DNA of 13,321 nt, from contig JBBRLA010000178.1 of NCBI GenBank assembly GCA_038231615.1, positions 1 through 13,321 on the forward strand. Reading direction: 5' to 3'. Under the pieces are notes generated by a model, which was not told the DNA's origin, did not search any database, and saw nothing but the letters and a program-made list of their open reading frames with translations. Below, piece after piece: positions 1 through 6,926 of this stretch; within the stretch, counting starts at the first letter, position 1, and the number at the start of each line of letters is the position of its first letter. Source of the stretch: JBBRLA01 sp038231615 (lineage in GTDB: Bacteria > Myxococcota_A > Polyangia > Palsa-1104 > JAEUJZ01). A program made the position numbers and the translations under genes.

Positions 1-389
1 GTCAGCCCCTCCACTGCCAGCTTGGCGCGGCCGTAGGCCGAGCGGCACCCAGCGAAGGCGCTGATCGTCGAAACAAAGATGATCCGCTCCACCCCGGCCG
101 CCTGCGCCGCGTCGAAGAGCTGCCGGGAACCGCGGACGCACCCCCGTTCCAGCTCGCTCAGAGAAGTGGCCCGCATGTCCCAGGCCGCATGGATGAGCAC
201 CTTTACCCCGCGCCCGCGCAACTCCCCGGCTAGGTCCGCGGACGATTCGAAGGACCACGGGATCGACCCGCCGGGCCCTCGCGTCAGGGTGACCACCTGC
301 ATCTCCCCCTCCAACGCACGTACGATCTGGGAGCCCACGTATCCGCCGGCCCCCGTGACGGCGCAGACCCCTCGCTTGTCGGCGTTCAC
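1..389 (-). CDS. NAD(P)-dependent extended SDR epimerase/dehydratase, 3' end outside window
   Basis: About the first 129 residues of an extended short-chain dehydrogenase/reductase are visible; the gene runs off the left edge. Near the N-terminus is the dinucleotide-binding Rossmann motif TGAGGYVG (about residues 12-19). Further on is a strand reading VKVLIHAAWD, then ERIIFVSTISAF, then the catalytic pair in SAYGRAK (Tyr-x3-Lys) with upstream Ser/Thr. This order is typical of nucleotide-sugar epimerases and dehydratases and related NAD-dependent epimerases. The substrate cannot be read from the fragment. I start it at GTG 389-387. This forms a 4-nt GTGA overlap with the stop codon of the upstream oxidoreductase gene, and GGAG lies about 7 nt before it. 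Translational coupling with the oxidoreductase, and so a shared pathway in glycan or lipid modification, is likely. Confidence 0.85.
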   Translation of the reverse strand, partial: MNADKRGVCAVTGAGGYVGSQIVRALEGEMQVVTLTRGPGGSIPWSFESSADLAGELRGRGVKVLIHAAWDMRATSLSELERGCVRGSRQLFDAAQAAGVERIIFVSTISAFAGCRSAYGRAKLAVEGL

Positions 390-1957
390 GACCCATCTCC
401 GGCGCCATGGGCGGTCAAATGCCCGATGCGCCAGGCATTGGCCATGGCCGTGTACGTGATGGTGGTGGCCGCTATGGACGAGAACACCGAGGAATCCACC
501 GCGTGGACCCGCCGGAACCCGTAGGGCCGCCCCAGCACGTCGCTCTGCCCTTCCCCCGGGGAGGCCGACATGGGAAAACTCCCGCCGCTGTGGAAGCCCC
601 GCCCCGCCGGACCCAGTTGCAAAAGCGGCACCAGCGGCACCACCCCGGTGGCCGGGACCAGCCCGACCAGCTTCTTGACGAGCCTGCGCAAGATGGGGTG
701 GGTCTGCCCATTCTCCACCCCTTGCAGGTGCAGTTCGTCGCCCTGGTTCGTCTTGCGCAGGGCGGCCTCGATCTTCGCCGAGTGCGCTGAGTGCAGGTAG
801 CCCTGGATCAGCAGCAGCCGCCCCAGGAACGCCTCGATCGGAAAATATCGTCTCAGCCGCCCCAGCTTGGCCTCCACCGGCTCACGGAAAAGTTCATTGT
901 AGGTATACACTTGCAAGTGCACCGTGTACGGGCTCACCCGCGGGTCGAGGATCTCGACGAACGCCTGCGCCAGCGTGTGCAGGGACTCCCGCACTACGTC
1001 CTTGGTCCCTTTCAAGCGCAGCATCGGGAGCAGGAAGTACTGCGAATCGAAAATGGGCACCGGTTTGTCATAAAGGCCCAGCGAACGCAAAAGAATCGAC
1101 GTCGTGTTCAGCAGCCCCGCCCCCAGAAACGCCCGATCGCCTTCCATGGTGGACCGGGACCCATCCCGCAGCACGCCATGCACCCGCACCCGGGGGCCGA
1201 TCTCCTCCACCGCGGTGACGGTGAAACCCGAGCGGTAGTGCAACCTTCCCGTGGCGTGAAGCTGCGGGAGGATCGAATCGGTCGAGTAGATGAGCCGCAA
1301 CGGGCAGCCGTACATGCACAGGCCGCAGGCGACGCAGCCGGGGGCCTTTACCGCCAGCCGGGAGGACCCGAAAAAGACCCCCTGGCCGTTGAGCCGCGCC
1401 TGGTTCTGACGAAGCTGTGCCAAAAACCCCTCGGCCTGCTGGCTGGCGGGCAGCGGCGCATGCCGTTCCGTGTACAGTGGAAAGAGCGCCGCCAGATCGT
1501 CCGTCCTGGCGGCCAGCGGCATGAACTCCGAGACCCCGCGGTAGCCGATCGCAAGTTCCTTCTCCGTGACCGGCCAGCCCACAAGGTCTTGCTGCCGATA
1601 GGGCAGCACCGCGCTGCCCCACACCGTACTCAGTCCGCCGGTGGCGAACGAGGGTTTGGTCTCCGCGTTGGTGCAGGAGACCGCCGTTGCGCCCAGGGGG
1701 TGGCGATAGGGAAAGTCCGATCCATAGGCCCGTTTTAGCGGAATCCCCGCGTCTCCCGCCGTCATGCCTTCCTTCAGGAACGCCGTATCCGCCGCGCTCC
1801 AGTCCGCGGGCCGCTTGCCGGTCAGCCGCGTGAGCCGTCCTTGCCGCTCCGGTTCCAGCACCAGGCCCGCATCCAGCAGGGTGACCTGCCCGCCCGCCTT
1901 CAGCAGGGCGTGGGCGCAGGCGATCGCCGACGGGCCGGACCCGACGATGAGATTCAT
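386..1957 (-). CDS. GMC-family FAD-dependent oxidoreductase with four-cysteine motif
   Basis: This is a 523-residue flavoprotein of the glucose-methanol-choline oxidoreductase type. The N-terminus MNLIVGSGPSAIACAHAL carries the GxGxxx FAD-binding motif and is followed by a TLLDAG strand end. Cys208, Cys211, Cys214 and Cys218 form a CxxCxxCxxxCP motif. A similar Cys motif is known in the long-chain-alcohol-oxidase/cholesterol-oxidase-like branch, so an Fe-S cluster is possible but not proven. The C-terminal GMC domain shows GFHSGGSF (His456, candidate catalytic base), RVHAVDSSVF and a closing TYTAMANAWRIG helix. A longer frame exists upstream, but ATG 1957-1955 is preferred: GGAGG lies about 9 nt before it and the FAD motif begins immediately. 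The stop overlaps the SDR start. The neighbouring glycosyltransferases suggest a role in an envelope glycan or lipid pathway; the substrate is unknown. Confidence 0.9.
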   Translation of the reverse strand: MNLIVGSGPSAIACAHALLKAGGQVTLLDAGLVLEPERQGRLTRLTGKRPADWSAADTAFLKEGMTAGDAGIPLKRAYGSDFPYRHPLGATAVSCTNAETKPSFATGGLSTVWGSAVLPYRQQDLVGWPVTEKELAIGYRGVSEFMPLAARTDDLAALFPLYTERHAPLPASQQAEGFLAQLRQNQARLNGQGVFFGSSRLAVKAPGCVACGLCMYGCPLRLIYSTDSILPQLHATGRLHYRSGFTVTAVEEIGPRVRVHGVLRDGSRSTMEGDRAFLGAGLLNTTSILLRSLGLYDKPVPIFDSQYFLLPMLRLKGTKDVVRESLHTLAQAFVEILDPRVSPYTVHLQVYTYNELFREPVEAKLGRLRRYFPIEAFLGRLLLIQGYLHSAHSAKIEAALRKTNQGDELHLQGVENGQTHPILRRLVKKLVGLVPATGVVPLVPLLQLGPAGRGFHSGGSFPMSASPGEGQSDVLGRPYGFRRVHAVDSSVFSSIAATTITYTAMANAWRIGHLTAHGAGDGS

Positions 1958-2009
1958 GATGAAGGCCTCCAAAAAATAATGTCCACCCCCCGCATTGCCG
2001 GGGCGGCCT

Positions 2010-2038
2010 ACTCCAATCCATGGCGGGTGTCCCGTCAA
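2010..2038 (-). promoter_or_regulatory. Candidate promoter for oxidoreductase-SDR operon
   Basis: On the minus strand TTGACG (2038-2033) resembles a -35 element and is followed after 17 nt by TGGAGT (2015-2010), a poor -10. The main support is its mirror relation to the exact TTGACA on the plus strand. The -10 match is too weak to stand alone. Confidence 0.2.
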
Positions 2039-2093
2039 CGTAAAGCTTCTGCACATCGTTCTTTCAGCCGATGGCGGGACTCGCTTATTCCCG

Positions 2094-2123
2094 TTGACAT
2101 CAATCTTCCTTTTGAAGGATATC
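2094..2123 (+). promoter_or_regulatory. Candidate sigma70-like promoter for GT2 gene
   Basis: TTGACA at 2094-2099 matches the -35 consensus exactly. GATATC at 2118-2123 (18-nt spacer) is a weak -10. The palindrome TCCTT-TTG-AAGGA lies inside the spacer, where a repressor could sit. Transcription would start near 2130 and leave a leader of roughly 90 nt before the GT2 start. Assigned by eye only. Confidence 0.35.
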
Positions 2124-2218
2124 TAACCGCCATGATGTTGTGAGATGGCAGCGGCTGGACAAGCAGCAATCCTTCTTCACCTATGTATTTGAGTATGATT
2201 CGCAAAGGAAGGTCGTCC

Positions 2219-3448
2219 ATGAGTGATCTCGAAGTCAGCGGCGCAGCGGGAGGGATTGGGGAGCAGATGGAGGTCTCGGTGGTCATCCCGTGCCTGAACG
2301 AGGAGAAGAGCATCGGCATCTGCGTGCGCAAGGCCGTGCGCGCCATGCTGCAGCGGGGCATCTTGGGCGAGGTGGTGGTGTCCGACAACGGCAGCACCGA
2401 TCGCAGCATCGAGATCGCGGTTCGAGAAGGGGCCCGGGTGGTGCGCTGCCCGGTCCGGGGCTACGGCGCCGCCTTGCAGTACGGCTTCGAACAGGCACAG
2501 GGGCGCTGGCTCATCATGGGCGACGCCGACGACTCCTACGACTTCGCCGAACTGCCGCGCTTCGTCGAGCTTCTGCGCCTGGGCCACCGCTTCGTCATCG
2601 GCACCCGGCTGCGCGGCGCCATCATGCCCGGCGCCATGCCGCTGCTTAACCGCTACCTGGGCACACCGGTGCTGACCTTCATCCTCAACTACCTTTTCGC
2701 CACCCGCATCACCGACTGCAACAGCGGCATGCGCGGCATCGAGCGCGCGGCCTTCTTCGAGATGGGCCTGACCTCGCAGGGGATGGAATTTGCCTCCGAG
2801 ATGATCGTCAAGGCGGCCATCTCCGGCATCGGCATCACCGAGGTGCCCATCACCCTGCACAAGGACCGGCGCGATCGCCCTCCCCACTTGCGGCCGTGGC
2901 GCGACGGCTGGCGCCACCTGCGCCTGCTCCTGTGGCACGCGCCGGACCACATGATGACCCTTCCCGGCATGTTCGCCCTCACCGTCGGCCTGTTGATGGT
3001 GCTGTGGCAGCTCGCCGGCCCCTCGACCGTCGGCGGTGTGCGCTTCGACTTCCACTACATGATCCTTGGCATCACCCTTTCCCTCTGCGGGCAGTCGTCG
3101 CTGGCCATGGGCATCGCGGTCCACGCCATCTTGCCAGAACGGCGCCTGCGCACCGTCGCCGCGCTGGGCTCGGTCAAGGTGTGGTTTACCTTCGATCGGG
3201 CCATGATCGTGGCCGGCGGGATGCTCTTGCTGGGCTTCCTTTGCGACGGCAGCGTCCTTTTGCACTGGCTGGCCGTCCACCGGGGCGCGCTGACCCTGTC
3301 GTATACCCGCCTCTCGCTGGCGGGCCTCCTCTTTCTGGCCATCGGCTTCCAGGTCGCCCTGCTCGGCCTCCTGGTTGGTTCAGGCCGCAGCGCCATCGCC
3401 CAGCCGATCCTGCTCTCGGCCCTGCCGCAGAACGCCATTTCGTCCTAG
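2219..3448 (+). CDS. Family 2 glycosyltransferase (polyprenyl-phosphate sugar transferase type) with C-terminal membrane helices
   Basis: This 409-residue protein begins with a GT-A catalytic domain. It has VSVVIPCLNEEKSIG (about 19-33), VVVSDNGSTDRS (nucleotide-binding Asp56) and the metal-binding DxD in GDADDSYDF (Asp102, Asp104). Later come TDCNSGMRG and QGMEFASEM, which are typical of dolichyl-phosphate-mannose-synthase-like GT2 enzymes. After about residue 245 come four hydrophobic segments (about 247-265, 278-303, 328-350 and 364-388), so it is membrane-anchored. The likely reaction is transfer of a sugar from a nucleotide sugar to a polyprenyl phosphate, which would supply a GT-C enzyme such as the next gene product. 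Upstream in-frame ATGs at 2183 and 2195 lack ribosome-binding sites. ATG 2219 has GGAAGG about 7 nt before it and is chosen. Confidence 0.9.
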   Translation: MSDLEVSGAAGGIGEQMEVSVVIPCLNEEKSIGICVRKAVRAMLQRGILGEVVVSDNGSTDRSIEIAVREGARVVRCPVRGYGAALQYGFEQAQGRWLIMGDADDSYDFAELPRFVELLRLGHRFVIGTRLRGAIMPGAMPLLNRYLGTPVLTFILNYLFATRITDCNSGMRGIERAAFFEMGLTSQGMEFASEMIVKAAISGIGITEVPITLHKDRRDRPPHLRPWRDGWRHLRLLLWHAPDHMMTLPGMFALTVGLLMVLWQLAGPSTVGGVRFDFHYMILGITLSLCGQSSLAMGIAVHAILPERRLRTVAALGSVKVWFTFDRAMIVAGGMLLLGFLCDGSVLLHWLAVHRGALTLSYTRLSLAGLLFLAIGFQVALLGLLVGSGRSAIAQPILLSALPQNAISS

Positions 3449-3554
3449 AAGGCCATTCCGTGCAGATTTTGCACTGCGGCTTTCCTGACAGACAATGTAA
3501 AAAAAGTACCCACGTAATAAATAATCACGATACAAGATGGAAGTGCGGCCATTG
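3449..3554 (+). other. AT-rich gap between GT2 and GT39 genes
   Basis: This 106-bp gap is much richer in A/T than its surroundings. It contains a perfect hairpin GTGCA-GATTT-TGCAC (3460-3474) shortly after the GT2 stop and an A-rich stretch from about 3497. The hairpin could be a weak terminator or pause site, but no T-run follows it. A weak promoter for the next gene is possible. I cannot decide between one transcript and two. Confidence 0.3.
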
Positions 3555-4871
3555 ATGCAGCCCATAAAGTTATACCAAGACATCTACATAAATCGCCGCA
3601 CGCTGACCCTGCTCGCCATCCTCCTTCTGGCCTTCGGGGTGCGGGCGCTCTTTGGCCTGGTCGTCGCGCCGGACCTGGTGTTCCAAGATCAGGACGAGTA
3701 CTTTGGCGGGGCACAGCGACTCCTTTCGGGCCAGCCGCTGCCGGTCAAGAACTGGGAACTCTTCGTCCGGCCGCCGGGCTACTCCCTCTTCATCGCCGGG
3801 GTGTGGGCCCTGTACGGCAGCCAGTCGATGGTGGCCCTGAAGGTGGCCCAGAGCCTGCTTGGGGCCGGCACCTGCCTCTACGTGTACCTCATGGCCACCC
3901 TGATCAGCCCCCGGCGCACTGGGGCGCTTTTGGCGATGGTCCTGTGCGCCCTTTACCCGTATTACATCCACTTCGCCGCAGTGCCCGGCAGCGAGGCGGT
4001 GTTCCACTTCTTCGTCGCGGCGGGCATCTACCACTTCGCCCGCGGGCTGAACGGAGATCGGCCGGACCTGCGCCAGGTGACGGCGGGGGCGTTCCTTTTG
4101 GCCCTCGGCAATCTGGTGCGCGTCAACCTATCGGTGGTCCTGCCCTTGATCGGCTGCTGGCTGCTCTTTCGCTTCCGGGCGCGGCCGCGGGCGCTGGTGG
4201 GAATTGGGCTCTCTATCGTCCTACCGCTGCTTTTGGTGACCCTGCCATGGAACTACGCGGTGTGGCGCCAGGGTCTGGGGTTGATGTGGGTCACCGACGG
4301 CGCCGGCACCATCTTCCTGCTGGCCAACTGCGAGGAGGCGGCCAGCATGGCCTGCGATCCTCACACCCAGAAGGAGCTGGAAGTCCTCAACCGCTTCCCC
4401 GGCATCAAGGAGCTGACCAGAAGGCCCGAATTCATCGCTGCCGCCGCCCTGCCGCCGCCCGATCAGACCCGGGCCCTCATGCGCGCGACCCTTTCCTGGG
4501 ACCTGGCCCACCTGGACCGGATGCCCTGCCTGATCCGCTACAAGCTGCTCCACTACTGGCGCCCCTTTGTCAGCCCGACTTTTTTCTCGGCAAAAATGGT
4601 ACTGGTGTCGCTGGCCGCGGTGCCCGTCCTGCTCTTCGGCATGGCGGGGGTGCTCATGGCCTGGTGGCGCGCGACCCACGTTCTGGCCACCTTGACCCTC
4701 TTGCAGGTCATCTCGGGCACGATGATGGCGGCGATCCTGACCTCCGACATCCGCTTCCGGCTGCCGATCATGGATGTGATGCTCCTGCCCTTCGCCGGCT
4801 TCGGCATCGCCTCGGCTTTCGGGCTGCTGCGTCGGCGCTTCGGACGGACCCGTGTCTCGAAGGGCCCTTGA
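3555..4871 (+). CDS. GT39-like integral membrane glycosyltransferase (PMT/ArnT type)
   Basis: This 438-residue polytopic membrane protein is of the GT-C fold. The first helix (about 15-38) is followed by the periplasmic loop DQDEYFGGAQRLLSGQ, where the acidic residues match the catalytic loop of PMT/ArnT enzymes. RPPGYSLFIAGVWALYG and VALKVAQSLLGAG follow, a signature seen widely in family 39 transferases. About nine to eleven hydrophobic segments run to the end, and SDIRFRLPIMDVMLLPFAGFG is the usual C-terminal helix region. Such enzymes take a sugar from a polyprenyl-phosphate donor and transfer it to a lipid, glycan or protein on the outer face of the inner membrane. The preceding GT2 enzyme could make that donor. 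ATG 3555 is preferred because GGAAG lies 11 nt upstream; ATG 3537 (six residues longer) lacks a ribosome-binding site. Confidence 0.87.
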   Translation: MQPIKLYQDIYINRRTLTLLAILLLAFGVRALFGLVVAPDLVFQDQDEYFGGAQRLLSGQPLPVKNWELFVRPPGYSLFIAGVWALYGSQSMVALKVAQSLLGAGTCLYVYLMATLISPRRTGALLAMVLCALYPYYIHFAAVPGSEAVFHFFVAAGIYHFARGLNGDRPDLRQVTAGAFLLALGNLVRVNLSVVLPLIGCWLLFRFRARPRALVGIGLSIVLPLLLVTLPWNYAVWRQGLGLMWVTDGAGTIFLLANCEEAASMACDPHTQKELEVLNRFPGIKELTRRPEFIAAAALPPPDQTRALMRATLSWDLAHLDRMPCLIRYKLLHYWRPFVSPTFFSAKMVLVSLAAVPVLLFGMAGVLMAWWRATHVLATLTLLQVISGTMMAAILTSDIRFRLPIMDVMLLPFAGFGIASAFGLLRRRFGRTRVSKGP

Positions 4872-4888
4872 CGATTTTGCTTCTAACC

Positions 4889-5182
4889 TCAGACCCACGC
4901 GCTGAAGTTTCGGCCCTGCATAACCACGAGTCGGCGACCTTCTGTTCCTCCATCAGCTCTTCGCCGCTGATGACGATGTCGGGGTACAGGTGTCCGTCGT
5001 CGGACAGGGCCCGCGCCACCTTGTCGACGAAGGCCGGGCCGCTGACGAACATCAGGCCGCCGACAATCTGGGGCTCGCCGGGGCCCATGTCGGCAAAACA
5101 AAGGGAAGAGGTGGCGCGGCCGATGGCACCAGGCCGCATCCAGTTCATTCGGGGTGCTGTTGGAAGCTACGATCAGGTTCAT
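4889..5182 (-). pseudogene. Frameshifted small coding relic of unknown function
   Basis: Two overlapping minus-strand frames look coding in succession. One opens at ATG 5182 with MNLIVASNSTPNELDA. About 50 bases later the other frame takes over (SSLCFADMGPGEPQIVGG, then FVDKVARALSDDG, LYPDIVISGEELMEEQKVA). The second frame has almost all third positions G or C and protein-like composition, but no good start of its own; its first ATG (5148) has no ribosome-binding site. A single-base frameshift between about 5130 and 5150 joins them into roughly 95-100 residues. The second frame stays open into the antisense of the GT39 gene (to 4768), while the first stops at 4889, so the true end is unclear. 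I recognise no family. Sequencing error, pseudogene and programmed frameshift are all possible. Confidence 0.4.
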
Positions 5183-5240
5183 GAGAAGGGACATCGGCCG
5201 CGAAAAGCGAAGGTCAATGGCAAATCGACCGGCCTGGGTA

Positions 5241-5253
5241 TCCTTTCGAAGGA
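5241..5253. repeat. Short perfect inverted repeat
   Basis: TCCTT-TCG-AAGGA is a perfect 5-3-5 palindrome. It differs by one base from the palindrome at 2107-2119. Arms this short occur by chance in a window of this size, so the resemblance alone is weak evidence. Confidence 0.35.
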
Positions 5254-5255
5254 CG

Positions 5256-5273
5256 TGCCCTTGTGCAAGGGCA
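5256..5273. repeat. Perfect 8-bp inverted repeat
   Basis: TGCCCTTG-TG-CAAGGGCA has perfect 8-bp arms around two unpaired bases. The half-site TGCCCTT/AAGGGCA recurs in the palindrome at 9732-9748 with one base less in the centre. The tiny spacer favours a dimeric DNA-binding site or a cruciform over an RNA hairpin loop. Confidence 0.5.
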
Positions 5274-5289
5274 GGTTGCCCCGTGGGTG

Positions 5290-5304
5290 AGGTCAAGCTG
5301 ACCT
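5290..5304. repeat. Perfect 6-bp inverted repeat
   Basis: AGGTCA-AGC-TGACCT is a perfect 6-3-6 palindrome, 17 bp to the right of the preceding one. Its symmetry fits an operator for a dimeric regulator, but no regulator gene is nearby. Confidence 0.4.
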
Positions 5305-5331
5305 GATGACAGGGCAAAGGCCCCTTCGCGA

Positions 5332-5368
5332 ACGTCATCCACCCCTTATGTATAGGGGTAGATGACGT
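5332..5368. repeat. 15-bp near-perfect inverted repeat
   Basis: Arms ACGTCATCcACCCCT (5332-5346) and AGGGGTaGATGACGT (5354-5368) pair at 14 of 15 positions around a 7-nt AT-rich centre. In a minus-strand transcript the odd position becomes a G-U wobble, so the stem would be continuous; in a plus-strand transcript it is a C-A mismatch. No T-run follows on either strand, which argues against a simple intrinsic terminator. An operator or a structured leader RNA is more likely. Confidence 0.65.
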
Positions 5369-5544
5369 CAGACCAGGGCACACCCCTCGATCGGGGAGGC
5401 AGGGGGGTCGATTTGCGGGGAAGCTCGATTTTTTGCCGGGGAATTTAGTGATCAGGCCGGACATAGCGGGTTCTTGGAGAAGCATTCCAGAAGCCCTTCA
5501 GAAATATTCTGGCCATGCCGATGCTCTGGAACGTGGAGGTATCC

Positions 5545-6249
5545 ATGTCCCTGACAATCCGAAGTCACTCTCAGCTTCTCGGCAACTCTTGCCTGATCCT
5601 GCCCGTGTTTGCCTTTCTTTCGGGCTGCGGCCTGAGCGACAAGGTCAACAGCCAGATCAGCGCCGAAGATACGAATCTCCAGACCCAGGCGTGCAAGCAG
5701 ATGCTTCAGCATGTCGACCTGATCGTGAGCGGCGTCATGGCCCAGGCGGCAGCCGAGCCTGGCACGACGCCTCCCGCGATCTGTCAAAAGATCCAGATGA
5801 CACAGTGCACGGTGTGCTACACGTCCACACCCCAGGAGCAGACCCTGGAACTCCAGACCCTGGGGTGCGCCATCGACACGCCACCAGAGGGCAAGGACTA
5901 CAGCTTGGAGATGACCCTGAAAGACCTCTCCATGTCGGCCCTGCAGCAACCACCAAGCCAGATCAAGATCGACGGCCATGGCCACATCACCCTCGGCGCA
6001 GTCCTGCCGCTCCTGGGGGCGCTTCATGCCACGACAGGCTATGAGGTCCGCAGCGGCATCATTGACACCAGCAAGGGCACGCTGGACCTCGATCTGCATA
6101 TGACCTATCAGGGCGACTCGGGCCCCCTGATCGAGGTCGAGGTGACCGTCAGCGGCTCGCGGGAAAACATCAACGGCGCCGTTTTGGGCCAAAATCTCTC
6201 GTGCACGGTGACCGGCTCCTTGATTTCGCCGAACATCAGTTGCCGATAG
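5545..6249 (+). CDS. Predicted lipoprotein of unknown function
   Basis: This 234-residue protein has a type II signal peptide. A positively charged, His/Ser-containing start is followed by a hydrophobic stretch and the lipobox LSGC, with Cys28 as the expected lipidated residue. Asp at +4 (GCGLSD) does not match the +2 Asp inner-membrane retention rule, though that rule is not universal. The mature part has seven further cysteines (50, 80, 88, 91, 108, 220, 233), the densest set being CQKIQMTQCTVC. Alternating hydrophobic segments in the second half (LEMTLKDLSM, TLDLDLHMTY, IEVEVTVSGS) suggest a beta-rich fold. ATG 5545 is chosen because GGAGG lies 5 nt upstream; an ATG 30 bp earlier has no such site. 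I recognise no domain. It converges on the Cys-rich lipoprotein gene and overlaps its 3' end by 14 bp. Confidence 0.8.
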   Translation: MSLTIRSHSQLLGNSCLILPVFAFLSGCGLSDKVNSQISAEDTNLQTQACKQMLQHVDLIVSGVMAQAAAEPGTTPPAICQKIQMTQCTVCYTSTPQEQTLELQTLGCAIDTPPEGKDYSLEMTLKDLSMSALQQPPSQIKIDGHGHITLGAVLPLLGALHATTGYEVRSGIIDTSKGTLDLDLHMTYQGDSGPLIEVEVTVSGSRENINGAVLGQNLSCTVTGSLISPNISCR

Positions 6250-6814
6250 ATCCATCGGTGGTGCACTCCCGGAGTTCGACCCACGTCCCGACCTGAGCGC
6301 AGCGCCCCGCAGGGGACCAAGCAAAAATGGTGGTCATCGTCTCATCCACCATCCGGCAGCAGATCCGGTCGCATTCCAGCCCCTTTCTCGGCTCCCCCGG
6401 AGCTCTGCAGGCGTCCGCGGGCACCAGATCATAGACATCCCCACTGCGGCAGCATACGTAGTCTCCCGCGGGGCACTCGCCTTTCCATCCCCCGCGAGCC
6501 TCGCATGATCCCCACAAGGTGAGAAAGCGGCTGCCGCCGGGCGTGTGGCAGCAGACCGTCTGGCACAGGTCCAAGCGGACCCGATGCTCTGGCACGTTGC
6601 ATCCGGCGGGGCTCATGTCCGTCTGCGTGAGCGGGGGGATGCTGCGCAGGATCGGGGTGCGGGGGTCCATGCCCGGCTGCCTGCAGCACAGGCCCATGCT
6701 GCTGGTCTCCTCCGGAAAAGACCCCAGATCGTCCGCCCGACTCGGGGATGATCCCGGGCAGCTTGCGAGCAAGAATATCGGCAGGAAGGCAGAGACACTC
6801 ATGACGAAGCGCAT
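6236..6814 (-). CDS. Cys-rich lipoprotein with four degenerate CC-x-C-x-C repeats
   Basis: This is a 192-residue predicted secreted lipoprotein. The signal peptide MRFVMSVSAFLPIFLLASC ends in lipobox LASC (Cys19). The mature chain has 16 further cysteines in four units. Each starts with a hydrophobic residue plus Cys-Cys, then one Cys after 13-27 residues, then one more after 9-11. The units are Cys43/44/72/84, 88/89/104/114, 121/122/136/148 and 152/153/172/184. The even count fits eight disulphides, and export to the periplasm or cell surface follows. I know no named family with this pattern. The start is set at the Met heading the signal peptide; no clear ribosome-binding site precedes it, and the frame stays open upstream to 6892. 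The 3' end overlaps the opposing lipoprotein gene by 14 bp. Confidence 0.78.
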   Translation of the reverse strand: MRFVMSVSAFLPIFLLASCPGSSPSRADDLGSFPEETSSMGLCCRQPGMDPRTPILRSIPPLTQTDMSPAGCNVPEHRVRLDLCQTVCCHTPGGSRFLTLWGSCEARGGWKGECPAGDYVCCRSGDVYDLVPADACRAPGEPRKGLECDRICCRMVDETMTTIFAWSPAGRCAQVGTWVELRECTTDGSIGN

Positions 6815-6926
6815 GGACGGGATATCGGCACCGGAAAGCCGGCCGCAACCCCTCTGGCCCGCATTTCGCAGGGCGGCTGAGGAAGTCAACAAATTCTGCG
6901 AGACGGGAACTCTCCGAGGCGCCAGC

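Larger units (their letters stand above)
1958..2218. other. Divergent intergenic region between oxidoreductase and GT2 genes
   Basis: These 261 bp separate the two divergent transcription units. They contain a 7-bp inverted repeat GTCAACG (2034-2040) / CGTTGAC (2092-2098), each copy supplying a -35-like TTGAC word reading outward. On the minus strand, hairpin CCCCG/CGGGG (1988-1992 with 1999-2003) is followed after 8 nt by a T-rich run (1979-1971) just before the oxidoreductase Shine-Dalgarno, so a weak attenuator is conceivable. A perfect short palindrome TCCTT-TTG-AAGGA lies at 2107-2119. No credible gene is seen here. Confidence 0.5.
5195..5544. other. Palindrome-rich non-coding region upstream of lipoprotein gene
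   Basis: I see no credible gene in these 350 bp. The stretch holds an unusual density of inverted repeats (separate entries at 5241, 5256, 5290 and 5332). Nearer the lipoprotein gene there are short TTC/GAA-type elements, including CAGAA-ATA-TTCTG (5499-5511). There is also a six-T run at 5430-5435. If transcribed leftward, it would be a leader of stacked hairpins before the frameshifted relic. If transcribed rightward, it is the upstream region of the lipoprotein gene. Confidence 0.5.

Noticed and set aside
791..1738. 315-codon plus-strand frame opposite the GMC oxidoreductase gene
   Set aside because: It is an Arg/Gln/His-rich antisense product with no recognisable motif; the opposite strand encodes a clear flavoprotein.
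2177..3280. 367-codon minus-strand frame opposite the GT2 gene
   Set aside because: It is rich in His, Asp, Gln and Ala, typical antisense composition, while the plus strand has clear GT2 motifs.
3803..5290. 495-codon plus-strand frame overlapping the GT39 gene
   Set aside because: It is a shifted frame of the GT39 gene with Pro/Arg/Gly-rich translation and no membrane segments or motifs.
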